Source: Dendrophyllia cribrosa (taxonomy: Eukaryota; Cnidaria; Anthozoa; Scleractinia; Dendrophylliidae). From it: a DNA stretch of 64,000 nt. A program made the position numbers and the translations under genes. Position 1 is the stretch's first letter. Each line of letters opens with the position of its first letter. The notes beneath the pieces are model-generated. The model ran no database searches. It saw only the letters and a program-made list of their open reading frames with translations, and had not been told where the DNA came from. Below are positions 1 to 35,821 of the stretch, piece by piece. The DNA is taken from NCBI GenBank assembly GCA_024195265.1, contig JAJLRJ010000009.1:10179291-10243290 (forward strand). Reading direction: 5' to 3'.

Positions 1-951
1 ACCATACCTACATTTTTCAATCGGCTTTTAAGCGGTCTTTTCCAAGTCAGATCAATGTGAAATTTTCACCACTAACTGGTTTTGAATTGACGTTTGGCTT
101 ATATATATTCTGGTAAAATCGATATTACCATGAGGACGATAAACAAGAAACTTCGAAATCAGTAAAAGTGAAATTTTGCGCGTTTAAGATTTCGCATTGA
201 AAATCCCACATAGACATCTTCAAATATGGTATATGGCATGTATATTTTGCAAGAATAAAAAAATTCTGTATGTTTGATTTCAAATAAAGCGCAATATTAT
301 TTCAAACCTAGTTACTATTTGTATACTGGTATTAAATTAATCGAGAGATAAACACTGGTTTTGTGAAATTACTTAAAGATAGTGTCAAAAAGTAGCTTGG
401 TGTTTTGTTTGTAAACCTTCAAAGTTCTGTTTACTTTCTTTTTTGAGATCTTGAGAACTGCCTTTTTTCCTAACGTCCCTTCATGTGCAATATTGGGTAA
501 TTTTCAATTTTAATCGCTTTTGCAAAAATCTGAGAAACGGCTCGATGGATTTTTTAAAACGTTCAATACGCATGCTTACCGATGTGCAAAATATTATCTG
601 AAAGTTTTATTGACATTGATTCACTGCAACACCTTTAAATTTAAAGATGAAGACGACGTACGAATCGGCGGAAAATTTTGCGTTACAAATTCACTTTTTA
701 AATAAAGATGGTCATTTGTTTTGATACGTTGAACAGTACATCTTTCTCGTTTCATTTTAATACCGAGCTTAAATCTGTATTATTATCAATATACGCGGCC
801 AAATAAGGAACTGCCTTCGAGAAAACACGTGTGAGTGTCGGGCGATATTGAATTTGACGGGCTGCAAACACATTTACGGCCCTGTTTCTGTTAAACATTT
901 TTTTCTTATTAAATGAATTTGTACGATTTGGCCTTGTGTATTGATAATAAT
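1..951 (+). other. Intron sequence of the carboxypeptidase gene
   Basis: No exon is recognised. A search by eye for the expected upstream exon with HxxE found nothing, so this should be intron. It is AT-rich with no clear repeat. Confidence 0.5.
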
Positions 952-1092
952 GATAATCACATGACTTTTGTCGGGCATAAAGTTTATTTGTGTCCCTCGT
1001 AGCATCATTTGCACCCTCGCTCCGCTCGGGCGCAAATGATGCTACTCGGGCCACAAATAAACTATATGCCCTCCAAAAGTCATGTGATTGTC
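952..1092. mobile_element. Palindromic MITE, about 60-bp arms
   Basis: Left arm starts GATAATCACATGACTTTTG and right arm ends CAAAAGTCATGTGATTGTC. The arms match almost perfectly around a short GC-rich centre at 1013-1029. It ends about 135 bp before the first exon seen. Confidence 0.8.
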
Positions 1093-1227
1093 CTATTAAC
1101 ATTGGTTTTCAAGATGGAAGGGTTGATTCTGAGCATGAGACATTTGGATTTCAAAGACTGACATTACAACAACTTGCCACTCATTTGATGTTTGGTAATT
1201 TTTAGATCTCTTTTTTTTTTATTCCAG

Positions 1228-25464
<24,237 letters not shown>

Positions 25465-26157
25465 CAGCTATCAACGCAAAAACATGCTCGTGTGATATAC
25501 AGCCCTGTTTATAGCGTCTCTACCCGCGAGCAGCTCGTGGTCTGAACAGATAGCACAGATTCACAGAATGCAGTAAGAAGCCCCTGATACAGAGAACTGA
25601 TGTTTTTGTGCCAAAACGTGTTGGTTTTAATCGGAACAAAGTCTGACTGAGTAGATTGTGCAACAAAATTTGTTTACGTGCATTAGAGTTCGTTCTGTCG
25701 AGTTTTCACTGCAACATGTAGTAAGTAAGTACCTTGGCATAGAGGAACCTCATGTGAATCCAATCTCTTCATAGAGCCCGCATTACGTTTGGTCAGCACC
25801 ATAAAAGTGGAACGGTGTTTGGTCTCCGCTTAGAGGCGGATATCAGCTATTGTTATTAACGAGTCTGGCATTCCTTTATTGAAGGGTTGAAGACTTTGAG
25901 TTGTTTGGTTGTTAAATGTATAGGGTTTGCCGATAAACGTTACGTCAGCTGCAATCCGTCTATACCTAAAACGCACGGACTTGTGCAACGAACCTGGTTT
26001 GAAATTTTGACTGAGCCTGTGTTTTTCGTTAGAGAAGTTGCGAAATGACTTTACATACCGTCAGGTAGAGCTGGAAATATTTCGCTGATTTTTGCCAGAT
26101 CAAATTTTTGTGGTGAGATTGAAATATTTACGATTGCATTCAGTCAATGGCAGTTTA
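25465..26157 (+). other. Probable 3' UTR and flank of the carboxypeptidase gene
   Basis: No ORF or repeat is recognised. No AATAAA was seen here, so the end of the transcript is not defined. Confidence 0.4.
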
Positions 26158-26550
26158 GGGACACTGTCAGGGCTGATATATCGTGTTTTGATGATTATGG
26201 CCAGGAACTTGCTTTAAGCTTACTTTTTTATCTTAAAATAGAAAGAAAAAATGGCCGAAAGCGATAAACGCCAAGAAATTGTGAATGATAAGACAAAATA
26301 ACTACTAAAAAATTCAAAATTACATCAGGATGGAAACTTTGATTTCTTGACCGCCTGTCACGAAATCAAAATTGATCAACTGTAATCCACTTCCATCCTT
26401 GTAATCCTGCACTTTTTCACCAAACTACTGCTTCTATTTTGCTCTGATAGAACCTTTTTATATCCAATTAAGTTGTATATTTGGTGGCATTTTGCGATTA
26501 TAACATGGAAATTAAGTAAGCAAAGTTTCGTTATTTCGGCGGGACAGTGT
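26158..26550. mobile_element. MITE, family C (also 46188-46890)
   Basis: Ends GGGACACTGTCAGGG and GGGACAGTGTAACG. Shares CTTGCTTTAAGCTTACTTTT, CTGTAATCCACTTCCATCC, TATATTTGGTGGCATTTTGC and ACATGGAAATTAAGTAAGCA with the copy at 46 kb. Confidence 0.75.
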
Positions 26551-27582
26551 AACGATCGAAACGTGAGCTTTTGAATACCTTAAGAGGGCGTTAAACGTGA
26601 ATTTGGATCGAATTGTAACAGTTTTAAAAAGGGGTACACAAAGTAAACTATTTTTTAAATACTTGTAGTCTCCTCAGGGAGCGTTGAGTGACAGTCCAAA
26701 TAACGGCTGCGTAGGAAACTAACAAACGGGTGATAACCATACACGCGAGAACACCCCAGGTTGATGGCGGACTTCGTTAAATCTTTAATATTTCTTATTT
26801 TTCTAAATTTCATAGTTCCCCCCCCCCCCCCTTTTTTTTTTTTCTCACAAACACAAATCACCAAAAAATTCACAAAACATTTCATGACATTCATTTCGAA
26901 ACCTTTGGTGGCTTTTTGGTTTGCTTAAAACGTTTAATAACGAGATAATTCAATAAAACCGAGAAATGGCGTTTAGATGTAACGCAGTTGATACCAAATT
27001 TTAATGAAAAGTTAACATGGCTGAATAAATGTTATTCTAACGAAAAACAATTAAATACGGGTTGGTGTTAAGTTTTTTTATCAACAGAGTCTGGAATTTG
27101 AATTAATAATCATAAGGCAATCTGTATGATGGAGTTTGCGGAAAATTTTAGCGGTAATTTTTTTTTTATGCGGGAATTACTTTTATGCCATACGGTATGT
27201 TTCAGATTAGAAGGGAAAATGTTCAAGATCGATGCTGACTAACAAAAGACAAGGCAAGCCTTCGTGTACCAAGTCATAACTTGTTACAACTTGGGCAATT
27301 ACCCGCGTTAATAGTGCTACTATATTTTAGTATTCAGCGTAAATGTTATATTTATATTTTTGTATGTTTTTGTGGACATGGTTTAGCGTTTTTGCAACGT
27401 GAATAACATTAGTTGGTCTTAAAATATTTTAAACGTACATTTTTTTTATTACCGTCAAATTATACTATGTTTCAAAGTAAAGTTCAGATGATTTATAGAC
27501 TGGGGAGCATCATTTACTTAGGCGCGAAGAGAGAAACCAATACAGCTGCAAGAAATCTGCGAGAGAAATACCTCCTCGTTTT
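26551..27582. other. Intergenic, no gene seen
   Basis: Holds a C-run followed by a T-run at 26818-26842 and AT-rich DNA. AATAAA occurs at 26952 and 27024. Confidence 0.4.
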
Positions 27583-28020
27583 TAAACCTGACCAAACCAG
27601 ATACCACACAGCTCTTTAGTAAAGTAAAGTCGCGCACACGAGCCAGAAGGCTCACAACGGCCGGAGCTTAAACCCGGTTTCTGTAGCATGAAGCGACTAG
27701 GAATATTGCTACTCCCCCCTGGATGGGATGCTAGTCCATCGCAGGGTTACCCCCAGCATTTTTTTTGTCGCCGGTACCCATTTATACACCTGGGTGGAGA
27801 GAGACAGTGTGGAGTAAAGTTTCTTGTCTAAGGAAACAACACGACGGCAGAGACCAGGCTTCGAACCATCGACCTTCAGGTTGAAAGTCCGACGCACTAA
27901 CCACTAGACCACCGCTCTTTACAACCTCTAATTTCGTTGGACCTGGGTATCACGCACATGTATTGTTTTCCGGGCTAAGGTCCGTTGTTCTGTTGTTTGT
28001 TCTATTGTTTTCACAGACAA
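27583..28020 (+). repeat. Single 81-bp-type repeat unit split by a SINE
   Basis: CCAGATACCACACAGCTCTT (to 27618) and then TACAACCTCTAATTTCGTTG from 27920 are the two halves of one unit of the array at 40370-40860. The tail GTTGTTTGTTCTATTGTTTT also matches the end of that array (40870-40892). Confidence 0.85.
27619..27913 (-). mobile_element. tRNA-derived SINE, copy 2, with 8-bp target duplication
   Basis: GCTCTTTA is duplicated at 27611-27618 and 27914-27921. On the minus strand the element begins GGTGGTCTAGTGGTTAGTGC (box A) and has GATGGTTCGAAGCCTGG (box B), then a non-tRNA body, and ends CTTTACTTTAC. About 295 bp, the most complete copy in the window. Confidence 0.88.
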
Positions 28021-28113
28021 TCCTGTGAGGCGTTCCGAAACGTGCATACCGCCTCGACCAAACGCTGACCCTGTTTAAGATACAACTCTTTGATTTTCTA
28101 CATGATCTACATC

Positions 28114-28414
28114 TTACGGTGGCCCACAAGGGTCAGCTGCAAACAAATAAAAGTTGCTGCAAACAAATAAAAAGTTGCTGCAAACAAATAAAAGTTGCTG
28201 CAAACAAATAAAAGTTGCTGCAAACGAATAAAAGTTGCTGCAAACAAATAAAAAGTTGCAAACAAATAAAAGTTGCTGCAAACAAATAAAAGTTAATGCA
28301 AACAAATAAAAGTTGCTAACCTTAACCTAGGCAACTTTTATTTGTTTGCAGCTGCTTTTATTTGTTTGCAGCAACTTTTATTTGTTTGCAGCTGACCCTC
28401 GTAGGCCACCGTAA
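28114..28414. mobile_element. Palindromic MITE with internal 21-22-bp array
   Basis: Ends TTACGGTGGCCCACAAGG and CTCGTAGGCCACCGTAA; GGGTCAGCTGCAAACAAATA is mirrored by TTTGTTTGCAGCTGACCC. Nine units of GCAAACAAATAAAAGTTGCT run from 28139 to 28316, then three inverted units follow. Confidence 0.88.
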
Positions 28415-28670
28415 ACATTTACATGATTTACTTGCAAAATTCTAATGAACATACAGCAAGTTTCAGTGCAAAGTGCGAAATGTAAACAATAGTGCAAATA
28501 ATAATGATGATAATTAGTCTAACTTAGGCAAGAAGATAATCATAAACAGCTGTCTTTAAATTACTGGTCGAGGTCATGTTTATAATCATTAATTGTTCTG
28601 GCCGCGCTGTGGTTAAATCTCAATAAAGCACACACCCCTCGTTGTGCGCTTGCTTTATGGAGTGTTGTAC

Positions 28671-28812
28671 AATAACTAAAGACAATGCGCGCGCTTTGAT
28701 TAGTCAATAACTAAAGATAATGCGCGCGCTCTTATTGGTCAATAACTGAAGATAATGCGCGCGCTCTGATTGGTCAATAACTGAAGACAATGCGCACGCT
28801 CTAATTGTTCAA
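28671..28812 (+). repeat. Tandem repeat, about 36 bp x 4
   Basis: Four units of CAATAACTAAAGAYAATGCG + CGCGCTCTGATTGGT. Each has a GCGCGCGC core next to an ATTGGT (reverse CCAAT) box. Confidence 0.88.
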
Positions 28813-29079
28813 TAGCCATTGACTATTTTGCTGGTAAACCACATGGAAAATGTAGTTATTAGCGACCTTCAGATTGGACTACGAGTACGAGATTGAGTAC
28901 GAGTACGAGTTTCCAAACCAAGTTCGTGTGCCTCATATACTTAATTATCACACCAATCTTATCCCTAACGTTTATTTACGTGTTAGTCAGCAACGGGAAG
29001 GAGTTACAGTTCGGTGGATACAATTATCTCGAAATTCCAAAGTCGTAGTCAAATCTGAAGTTCGCTATTACTCGTGCCG

Positions 29080-29412
29080 GTACGGCAACGAGTTAAGGAT
29101 TGCCCTCCGTTTTTCTCCTTGTTTTCCTCCGTGTTTTCGTATCTACTTTTGTGCATTGCGTTAGATCTGGGTACGAGAATACGCACGCATGCACTGCGAG
29201 AAATTTTGAGCCAACGGTACTTGGGATTCGGTGTAATCGGCGTCGTTTTGTAAGCAAAAGCGAAACAAATTTGTGTTTTATTGTTTGTTGCTGTTTACTC
29301 GTGACGGATATGGCAACGAGGTAAAGTTTGCCCTCCGTTTTTCTTTTTATTCTTTTTGTTTTCGTCTCTTATTTGTGCATCGCGTTAGATCTGGGTACGA
29401 GAATACGGGTAA
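29080..29412 (+). repeat. Diverged tandem duplication, about 229-bp period
   Basis: GGCAACGAGTTAAGGATTGC and GGCAACGAGGTAAAGTTTGC both lead into CCCTCCGTTTTTCT..., GTGCATYGCGTTAGATCTGG and GTACGAGAATACG. No conserved frame. Confidence 0.8.
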
Positions 29413-29857
29413 TAAGTTCGTGTTCCAGTACACCAAATTGAAAATCAATAACAATGTTGTCCCCTAAACCACCACCAATCCTAACCACCCGTCATGGAAC
29501 ATCATCGCACGTTGCTAGACCTAATCAACTTCCCTAGAAATCATCTAATGGAACTAGACATCATCCAACATCACTAGGCATCATACAGGATACTGGAACA
29601 CGAACTTATTCCCAGAATATGCATGTATGTGGAAGCGAAACTAAATGCAAATGATTTTATTTGCCTGTTGTTGTTACGTAAGTGTTCCCCGCGAGTATAA
29701 ACGTACATTACCGGTACGAGTATAGGCTACGGGTAGCCTCTTGTTTTATAAAAGCAATATATAACACTTTTCTATGAATCCTCGGTGCAATAAACCGCTT
29801 GCGAAATAACACTCGTGTTTTTCCAATGTCCCACGATAAACCACAGAAATGTGTGGT

Positions 29858-30222
29858 CTATAGACCGAATGCAAATATGGCCGTCCAACAATTTTTTGTT
29901 TGGACAGGTTTGGACATGATAAAGATCAGGTCAAAATAAGTCACTGTGTGCATTTTCAAGGCCATATTCTTATTTTAGGAGAAGTTATAGGCAATCAAAT
30001 TTTGGGAAAAACATGAAAGTGAGGCTAGTCAGGATAGAATGTCTTCTCATACAAATGCTTAAAATTTCAGTGAGCCATAATTTTGCAACCGTTAAACCAA
30101 AAACACTCAAACTTTGCAAGATGATACACTTAGCAGCACTTGTTTACATGATATCATTAATTTCTCTGAAAACTTGGCCAAACAAAAAATTGCCTAGCGG
30201 CCATATTTGCATTCGGTGTATG
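29858..30222. mobile_element. MITE with CCGAATGCAAATATGG ends
   Basis: TAGACCGAATGCAAATATGG is mirrored by CGGCCATATTTGCATTCGGT, and AATTTTTTGTTTGG by CCAAACAAAAAATT further in. No ORF. Confidence 0.8.
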
Positions 30223-30269
30223 GTAGCCTAGGACTGCCATAAAGAAAAGTGCGTTTTTTGAAAAACAAT

Positions 30270-30545
30270 CGTGTATTTAAAAAAAAGTAAATAAAATCAT
30301 AACAAAAAATAAGATATTATTCAAATTTGAAAATAAAATAAAAAATTATTTTAAAAACAAAAAATTAAATATTCAAATTTGAAAATAAAAATAAAAGATA
30401 CATTAAAAAATAAAATAAAAATAAATTCGTATAAAAAGTAAAACGGAATCAAAATAATATAACTCTTACAAGCAAAATAAAATTTATTTTATTTAATTTA
30501 AAATCAAAATGAAATCATTTTAAAGAAAAATGAAAACAAAAATGC
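30270..30545. repeat. A+T low-complexity tract
   Basis: Runs of AAAATAAAAT with TATTCAAATTTGAAAATAAA occurring twice (30318 and 30370). Confidence 0.85.
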
Positions 30546-30760
30546 CCATGGCCTTTCGTTGATGCCTTGCGCAATGTTGTGAGTCAATGGCTGACGATTG
30601 GCGAAAATTCAAAGACAAAATGAAGAACAAACGAAAAACTCTGGCCAGTCAAATAACGGCTGCATGGGACACTACTCACCAGTATGAGCGCGCGTAAATC
30701 ATGACATTTATAAAGGAAATACAATGTAGTAAACGTCCTCGTGCATTGTTGAGTTTAATA

Positions 30761-30919
30761 TACAGCTATTTCAATTAACGTTGTCGGATGAAAGCTTAAA
30801 GCCAAGACCGCAAGGTAGTATGGATTAGGGTTAATAGCCATTGCATAAAAATCCCATACAACCTTGCGGTCTTGGCTTTTCGCCTTTTTCATCCGACAAC
30901 GTTAATTGAAATAGCTGTA
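30761..30919. mobile_element. MITE, family D (also 49887-50166)
   Basis: TACAGCTATTTCAATTAACG and CGTTAATTGAAATAGCTGTA are perfect ends, flanked by TA. Inner CAAGACCGCAAGG / CCTTGCGGTCTTG is also mirrored. Confidence 0.85.
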
Positions 30920-31064
30920 TAAGCACTTGGGAACACATTTCTCTGTAAAAAAAAATCTTCCGCAAAATCTTGACAGCATAACTACATCCCAAAAAGTCTT
31001 AAAATTGGATAAAAGTAATTTGTCTAGGTATTCAAAATACGTCAGAAATTAAATTCTGCGATAT

Positions 31065-31870
31065 CATTTCGATTCTTTAGTTTCGTTTTACGATTCTCTG
31101 TTTCTTCCGATTATTTCGATTCTTCAGTTTTGTTATCAAATCGATCACTTAATTTATGTGTCAATGTATTTAGCATGAAAGTGCTGATTGTGACACCGTC
31201 AATACATAGAGGTTATTCAGCGTGATTCTGTGTAATACGGCTGAGTATTTTTACTCACCGATGGGTAAAAATGTCCAGCCGTATAAAGTTTCGCTGAATA
31301 AATTGTTTATTATACGACAGTAATCTTCTCCTAAAACTAAGTTTTTGAAACTATGTTTCCTAGCGCGCGGTCAGAACTCAGAAGAGTGTAATAACGTGTC
31401 TTAGTGTCTTACTGAAACAGTGGATAGCATTGTTGGCGCGCTCTGATTGGCTACTGAAACTCGGAATAGCAAGTCCTATTCACCTCCCAGCAATTTATGC
31501 GCGAAAATTGTAATCGTTGACAGGAATAAATGAGTTCAAAAGCATTCATTTTCGTTATATTATCTCACTGTTTCAGTATATACTAAAACAACTATTCACC
31601 TCAGTGTAGGTGGGTAGTGGTGGGTGGATATTTACCGAGCCGCGAATAGTTGTTATTAAATATTTGCACTCGTTTTGATGCGTATTTGCACTCTAGAATG
31701 CTATGCCGAATAATAAAAGAAAGTATACGATTCATGTCTCATTACTCCGATTCTACGATTATTTTCATTCCTGAGTTTCGTTTCACGATTCTCCGATGTT
31801 TCCTAATCTACGATTCTTGCCTGATTGTTTCGATTCTACAATTCTTTGCAATTCGATTTCGTTTTATGCC
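31065..31870. repeat. CGATTCT-rich simple-sequence region
   Basis: Two blocks (31065-31150 and 31741-31868) consist of loosely repeated CGATTCT, TTTCGTTTTACGATTCTC and GATTATTTCGATTCTTC. The blocks are separated by a MITE remnant and unique DNA. A 180-codon ORF here is compositional. Confidence 0.7.
31212..31301. mobile_element. Palindromic MITE remnant
   Basis: TTATTCAGCGTGATTCTG and TAATACGGCTGAGTATTTTT are mirrored by AAAAATGTCCAGCCGTATA and TTTCGCTGAATAA. Confidence 0.7.
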
Positions 31871-32199
31871 GTGTCATGTCTTTGGTTTTGTCAATCGAGC
31901 ATTTAATTACAAAATACGTATAAGTGCTCATGCTCATAAATGTCAACCTGTATTCAAATTAAATACTCTACATAACGATTCTCCGATACGGGATCGACTG
32001 CACAGGAGGAGGTTGCAGTACAGGTTGGCTTTTGGCAGATTACCCACCAGGTCTACCTTGCGCTTGACTTATTTCAGTCAATTAGCGAGAACCTTGGCAG
32101 GCTCTAAAATTTCAAAAAATAAAATTATTTATTTTGGGACCCTGGGGCATGCGCCCCATTTCCGCCGCTGCCACCTTCGAAGTTCAAACTGAAGTGTCG

Positions 32200-34090
32200 C
32201 TTCAAAAATAGACCTGATTGGCTCAATGAAAAATGGCAGGTGCCGTACAGGGATATCATTGTCATTATAGAAGTAAGAAACTTTGTAGACTCCCGACTTA
32301 TCTCAAAAAAGTAAATAACTATCCCCTTCATAACAGGAAGAGTTAAACATTAGCGTCCAAATTGTCGACATTTTGTCGACAACACCAACAATTTGTAAAA
32401 TTGATGGCGATCAGCAAGCTTTCTTTAATTAAAGCCGATCTGTAATGTTATTCCACCTTCAAATTAGGCTGAAGCCTTCAACTTTTACGGGCGATTAAAG
32501 CGAGAAAGCTGACGCAAGTTCAGGCTACCTTCGAACTTGCAAATTTTCCAAATTTTAAAACTATTAGTAATTTAGTCTCGCACCTGCAAAGCCACAAATG
32601 TTTAAATAAAAAAAAAGCAGACGAGGGAAACTAACTGATCGTATATCGTATAGCTAACAGGAAGACTTCGATTTAAGCATGAGATTCAGGTCGACATTTT
32701 CTATATTAGCACCAACAATTTGCGAAAAAAAACGTTCTATAAACAAAAGCGTTCCGTAAAATTAGCTGACTTAATTACGAATTAGTCTGAAACCTACAAC
32801 CGCCATCATAAATTGTCTCATCTGAAAAGCCCTGGTTGGTCAAATAAAAAATTGATGCCAAAGACACATATTGTCTTAAAAAAAAACCCTACCTTATCTG
32901 CGTAAATTTATAACTTTCGTCTTTCCGTCGACAATTTGTTTATTAAGGAGTTTTAATAATTCATGCGATCTTTTATGAAAAAAAACCCTATCGAATCAAT
33001 TGTCATTAATATCGCACCTTATTGGTCAAACAAAGAGGACGAGCTTTTGCCATTTTGAATCAGATTCGCAAACTTTGATCAACCGTCCACGGATGTACTT
33101 GATTCACAAGCATAAACATAAGCATAAACATAAGTGATACCGTTGGCTTAGTAAAGCGAGTCTTCTGATGTCAGCAAAATAACCAGCCTTTGCAATGTGT
33201 TATCGCAACTGTTTGGTATACTTAAAAATAACAGGCGCCCGCGACCGCGTTATTCGCTTGGCCAATACCTTGGGATCGTAGCGACATATCCATCCTGAAC
33301 ATTCAACTGTAACACAACGTACCTTTAATTTCGATTCAGTGCAAATAAACCGTCATAAGAGAGGCACAATATTTTCACTGTTGAGTGCTAAAACCCCCGA
33401 AAATTGAAATAAAACTGTTATGCAGACCGTCCATTTACTGTTAGGCCCTTTTATAAAGAATTGTCGTAGTTAATACGCAGGACAAATAAAGATGACAGAC
33501 GCTGATAACTGTCGGATGAGAAAAGCTAGTAAGACAGTCTTATGCAGCAACTGATATTCAGCCTTTACCAATTGAGACGAAGTTGGAGAAAATACAATAT
33601 TTTGCAATTGCAATGAACCGGCATCGTACCATATTGGTCAAATAAGGAAGAAAGCAGCCAGAAACATAATTGACTATTATGTAAAGTACGTGTCTTTTGA
33701 TCTTGGCAACATAACCAGCATTTGCCAATTTTTAATTAAGATTCGAAGGAAAAACAACCTTCGGTCCGCAAACCAATTAACAAGATGAATTATTGTACCT
33801 GTTTGGTCAAATAAAAATGACATGTGCCAGTAACACTGTTTGGCTTTACAGCGAAGTGCGTTGTAAACGGAGCTCAATATATAACCAGCCCATGCCATTG
33901 ACGAATCGAAAAAGATAATAGATTTGGACGCCAGTCAAAACATAAGATTAGCTGCATCTCATTGGTCAAATGGACGTGGCAGGTGCTTGTAACACTGTAA
34001 GCTTTAGTTAATTAATAAAGGTCTCTCTGATTTAAGAAACGTAACCAGACTCTACCAATCACAAGCGAAAGCAAATTCACATTTAACTTT
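32200..34090 (+). repeat. Old degenerate tandem array upstream of the first GPCR
   Basis: Variants of ATTGGTCAAATAA...GGCAGGTGCCAGTAACACTG occur at about 32219, 32837, 33021, 33632, 33805 and 33961. The last three are 150-175 bp apart. Phrases such as GTAACCAG..TGCCAAT recur between them. Divergence is high. Confidence 0.5.
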
Positions 34091-34521
34091 ACACTGGCTT
34101 CTTGAAAAATAAAACAAAAAGACTGGTTTATTTTTACTGTAGAAATCGATTTGCCGGATGAAAAAAATAAACCTGACCCTACAATTCGTTATGAATTCTG
34201 TAAACGTTTATACAGTTTATGGATAAACAATCATCCAGATGACCTTTGTTTCCCTGCGGGCGACAGTTCTCGCTCCGGCATATACACTAAGTTTCATCAG
34301 GCGCTTAGACTTTCATAGCGCGTCATTCGGTTATATTTGGCAACAATAGGGCGGTGTTGGGGGTAAATTTGACTCTCCGGTGCCTTGTGCCAATTATGGA
34401 TGGATTAAATACAAAACAATGAGTATATTAGTCGGCTGTTTTTAATAATCAGCGACAAATGGGAAGCGGAGTTAATTGAGCGCCGTTTTACAGCATACCG
34501 GATTGTTTTATCAGTGAAACA

Positions 34522-35571
34522 ATGAACTCCACTACAGAGGAAGCTGGTATCTTGAGAGAAACTGCGACGATATCTACAAATAAAACCATTACCTCGCACA
34601 ACAATATTTCGTCTTCACTTGACAGACTTGAGCAATATCAGTGCCACAAGACCCAAGAACTGATCTTTTTACTCGCCTATGCTGCGATCGGCATTTTGAT
34701 GTTCGCTGGCAATGCCTTCGTCTGCGTTGTTTTCATTGCCGCCAAGAAATTACGCCGTAACAATATGAATATCTTTCTACTGAGTTTATCCGTCTCAGAC
34801 ATGTTAATGGCGGTTATTGTCATTCCGTTTTACACGGTGCATTGTTTGGGAGACTGCACGCATTTTCTCTCCGATCATTGCTGGCTTTTAAGAAAGGCAA
34901 GAGATTTCGCACTTGGTACTACAACCCTTAACATTTGCGCTATAACATATGACCGCTATCTTGCCATTTTGCGACCGCTGCAATATGGCCGGAAAATGAA
35001 CAGGTTACGCGTTGGCGCCATCTTAACCTCAGTATGGGTGATTCCTGTTGTCGTGGCAGCGACGCGAAATGCATGGTACCATACAGTGGAAGAGAAGCAC
35101 CGCCATCTTACAATCAAGCTGTATGATATCGCAATAATAATCATACCTGTTATTCTGATCCAGGCTGTTATGTTGGTGGTCAATATTCAAATCATCTGCA
35201 AAATTCACAAACATAGAAGACCAGCCCGAAGATCTCACGATAATTCCTTCAACTCATCGCCAAGCCAATTAAATGGTTTACAAGAAGAGTCGCCTATGGA
35301 GAAAATTTATCGGCTGAAAAAAGGGACGACATCTTGCGTTGTTGTCGTTTTGACATTTGTGGCATGTTGGCTGCCAAACACTGTACATAATTTTAGCTAT
35401 GTTGTCGATCCTCCGAATTCTGTTTTATCGAGTCCTTTGTTTTTCCGCGTCTGTTTTCTTTTCTTATTCATTCAATCGTCTTTCAATCCGTTCATTTACA
35501 CTTTTTACAGAGCCCAATTTAGAAAGGCTGCTAGAAGCATTATCGCTAAGTGGTGTCGCTACAAGCTTTAG
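34522..35571 (+). CDS. Class A (rhodopsin-family) GPCR, intronless, locus 1
   Basis: A 349-residue seven-helix receptor. The N-terminus has three N-glycosylation sites (NST, NKT, NIS) and one Cys (41) before TM1. Class A landmarks: N64 in TM1, D93 in TM2, C120 at the top of TM3, DRY 144-146, CWLP 282-285 in TM6, NPFIY 322-326 in TM7. The overall look is amine-receptor-like, but the TM3 Asp that binds amines is R127, followed by D128. Loop 1 has C108 and C112 in addition to C120, and loop 2 has no Cys. TM6 has Asn after CWLP where the other three loci have Arg. The ATG is the first in frame. AATAAA at 35746 lies beyond a duplicated 3' end. Ligand unknown. Confidence 0.9.
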   Translation: MNSTTEEAGILRETATISTNKTITSHNNISSSLDRLEQYQCHKTQELIFLLAYAAIGILMFAGNAFVCVVFIAAKKLRRNNMNIFLLSLSVSDMLMAVIVIPFYTVHCLGDCTHFLSDHCWLLRKARDFALGTTTLNICAITYDRYLAILRPLQYGRKMNRLRVGAILTSVWVIPVVVAATRNAWYHTVEEKHRHLTIKLYDIAIIIIPVILIQAVMLVVNIQIICKIHKHRRPARRSHDNSFNSSPSQLNGLQEESPMEKIYRLKKGTTSCVVVVLTFVACWLPNTVHNFSYVVDPPNSVLSSPLFFRVCFLFLFIQSSFNPFIYTFYRAQFRKAARSIIAKWCRYKL

Positions 35572-35634
35572 TTCATAGTTAATGAAGAAAAAAATACTTG
35601 AAAACTTTCTCAGAGTTTGATTGTAATTCTGATT

Positions 35635-35736
35635 CCAGTTTATTTCATCTCGTTTATATTTACACTTTTTTATAGAGCTCAGTTTTGACAGACCGCTGGA
35701 AGTATTATCGCTAAGTGGTGTCGATATAAACTTTAG
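35635..35736 (+). pseudogene. Duplicated C-terminal fragment of GPCR locus 1 (copy 1)
   Basis: In one frame it reads FTLFYRAQF, an internal TGA, then QTAGSIIAKWCRYKL and stop. The last 11 residues equal the C-terminus of the intact gene. It is part of a tandem unit of about 187 bp that includes the 3' flank. Confidence 0.85.
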
Positions 35737-35821
35737 TTTATAGTTAATAAACTGAAAAAAAAAATAAAAGAAATGAAAAACAACTCGAAAACATTTTCAC
35801 ATGTTTGACTGTAATTCTGAT

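Noticed and set aside
28139..28320. Regular 21-22-bp repeats as a CRISPR array
   Set aside because: There are no unique spacers; the units are directly joined, lie in a MITE, and the genome is animal.
31650..32192. 180-codon plus-strand ORF
   Set aside because: It is built from CGATTCT-type simple sequence and shows no protein-like pattern.
34956..35238. Minus-strand ORFs of 69 and 75 codons
   Set aside because: They are antisense shadows of GPCR locus 1.
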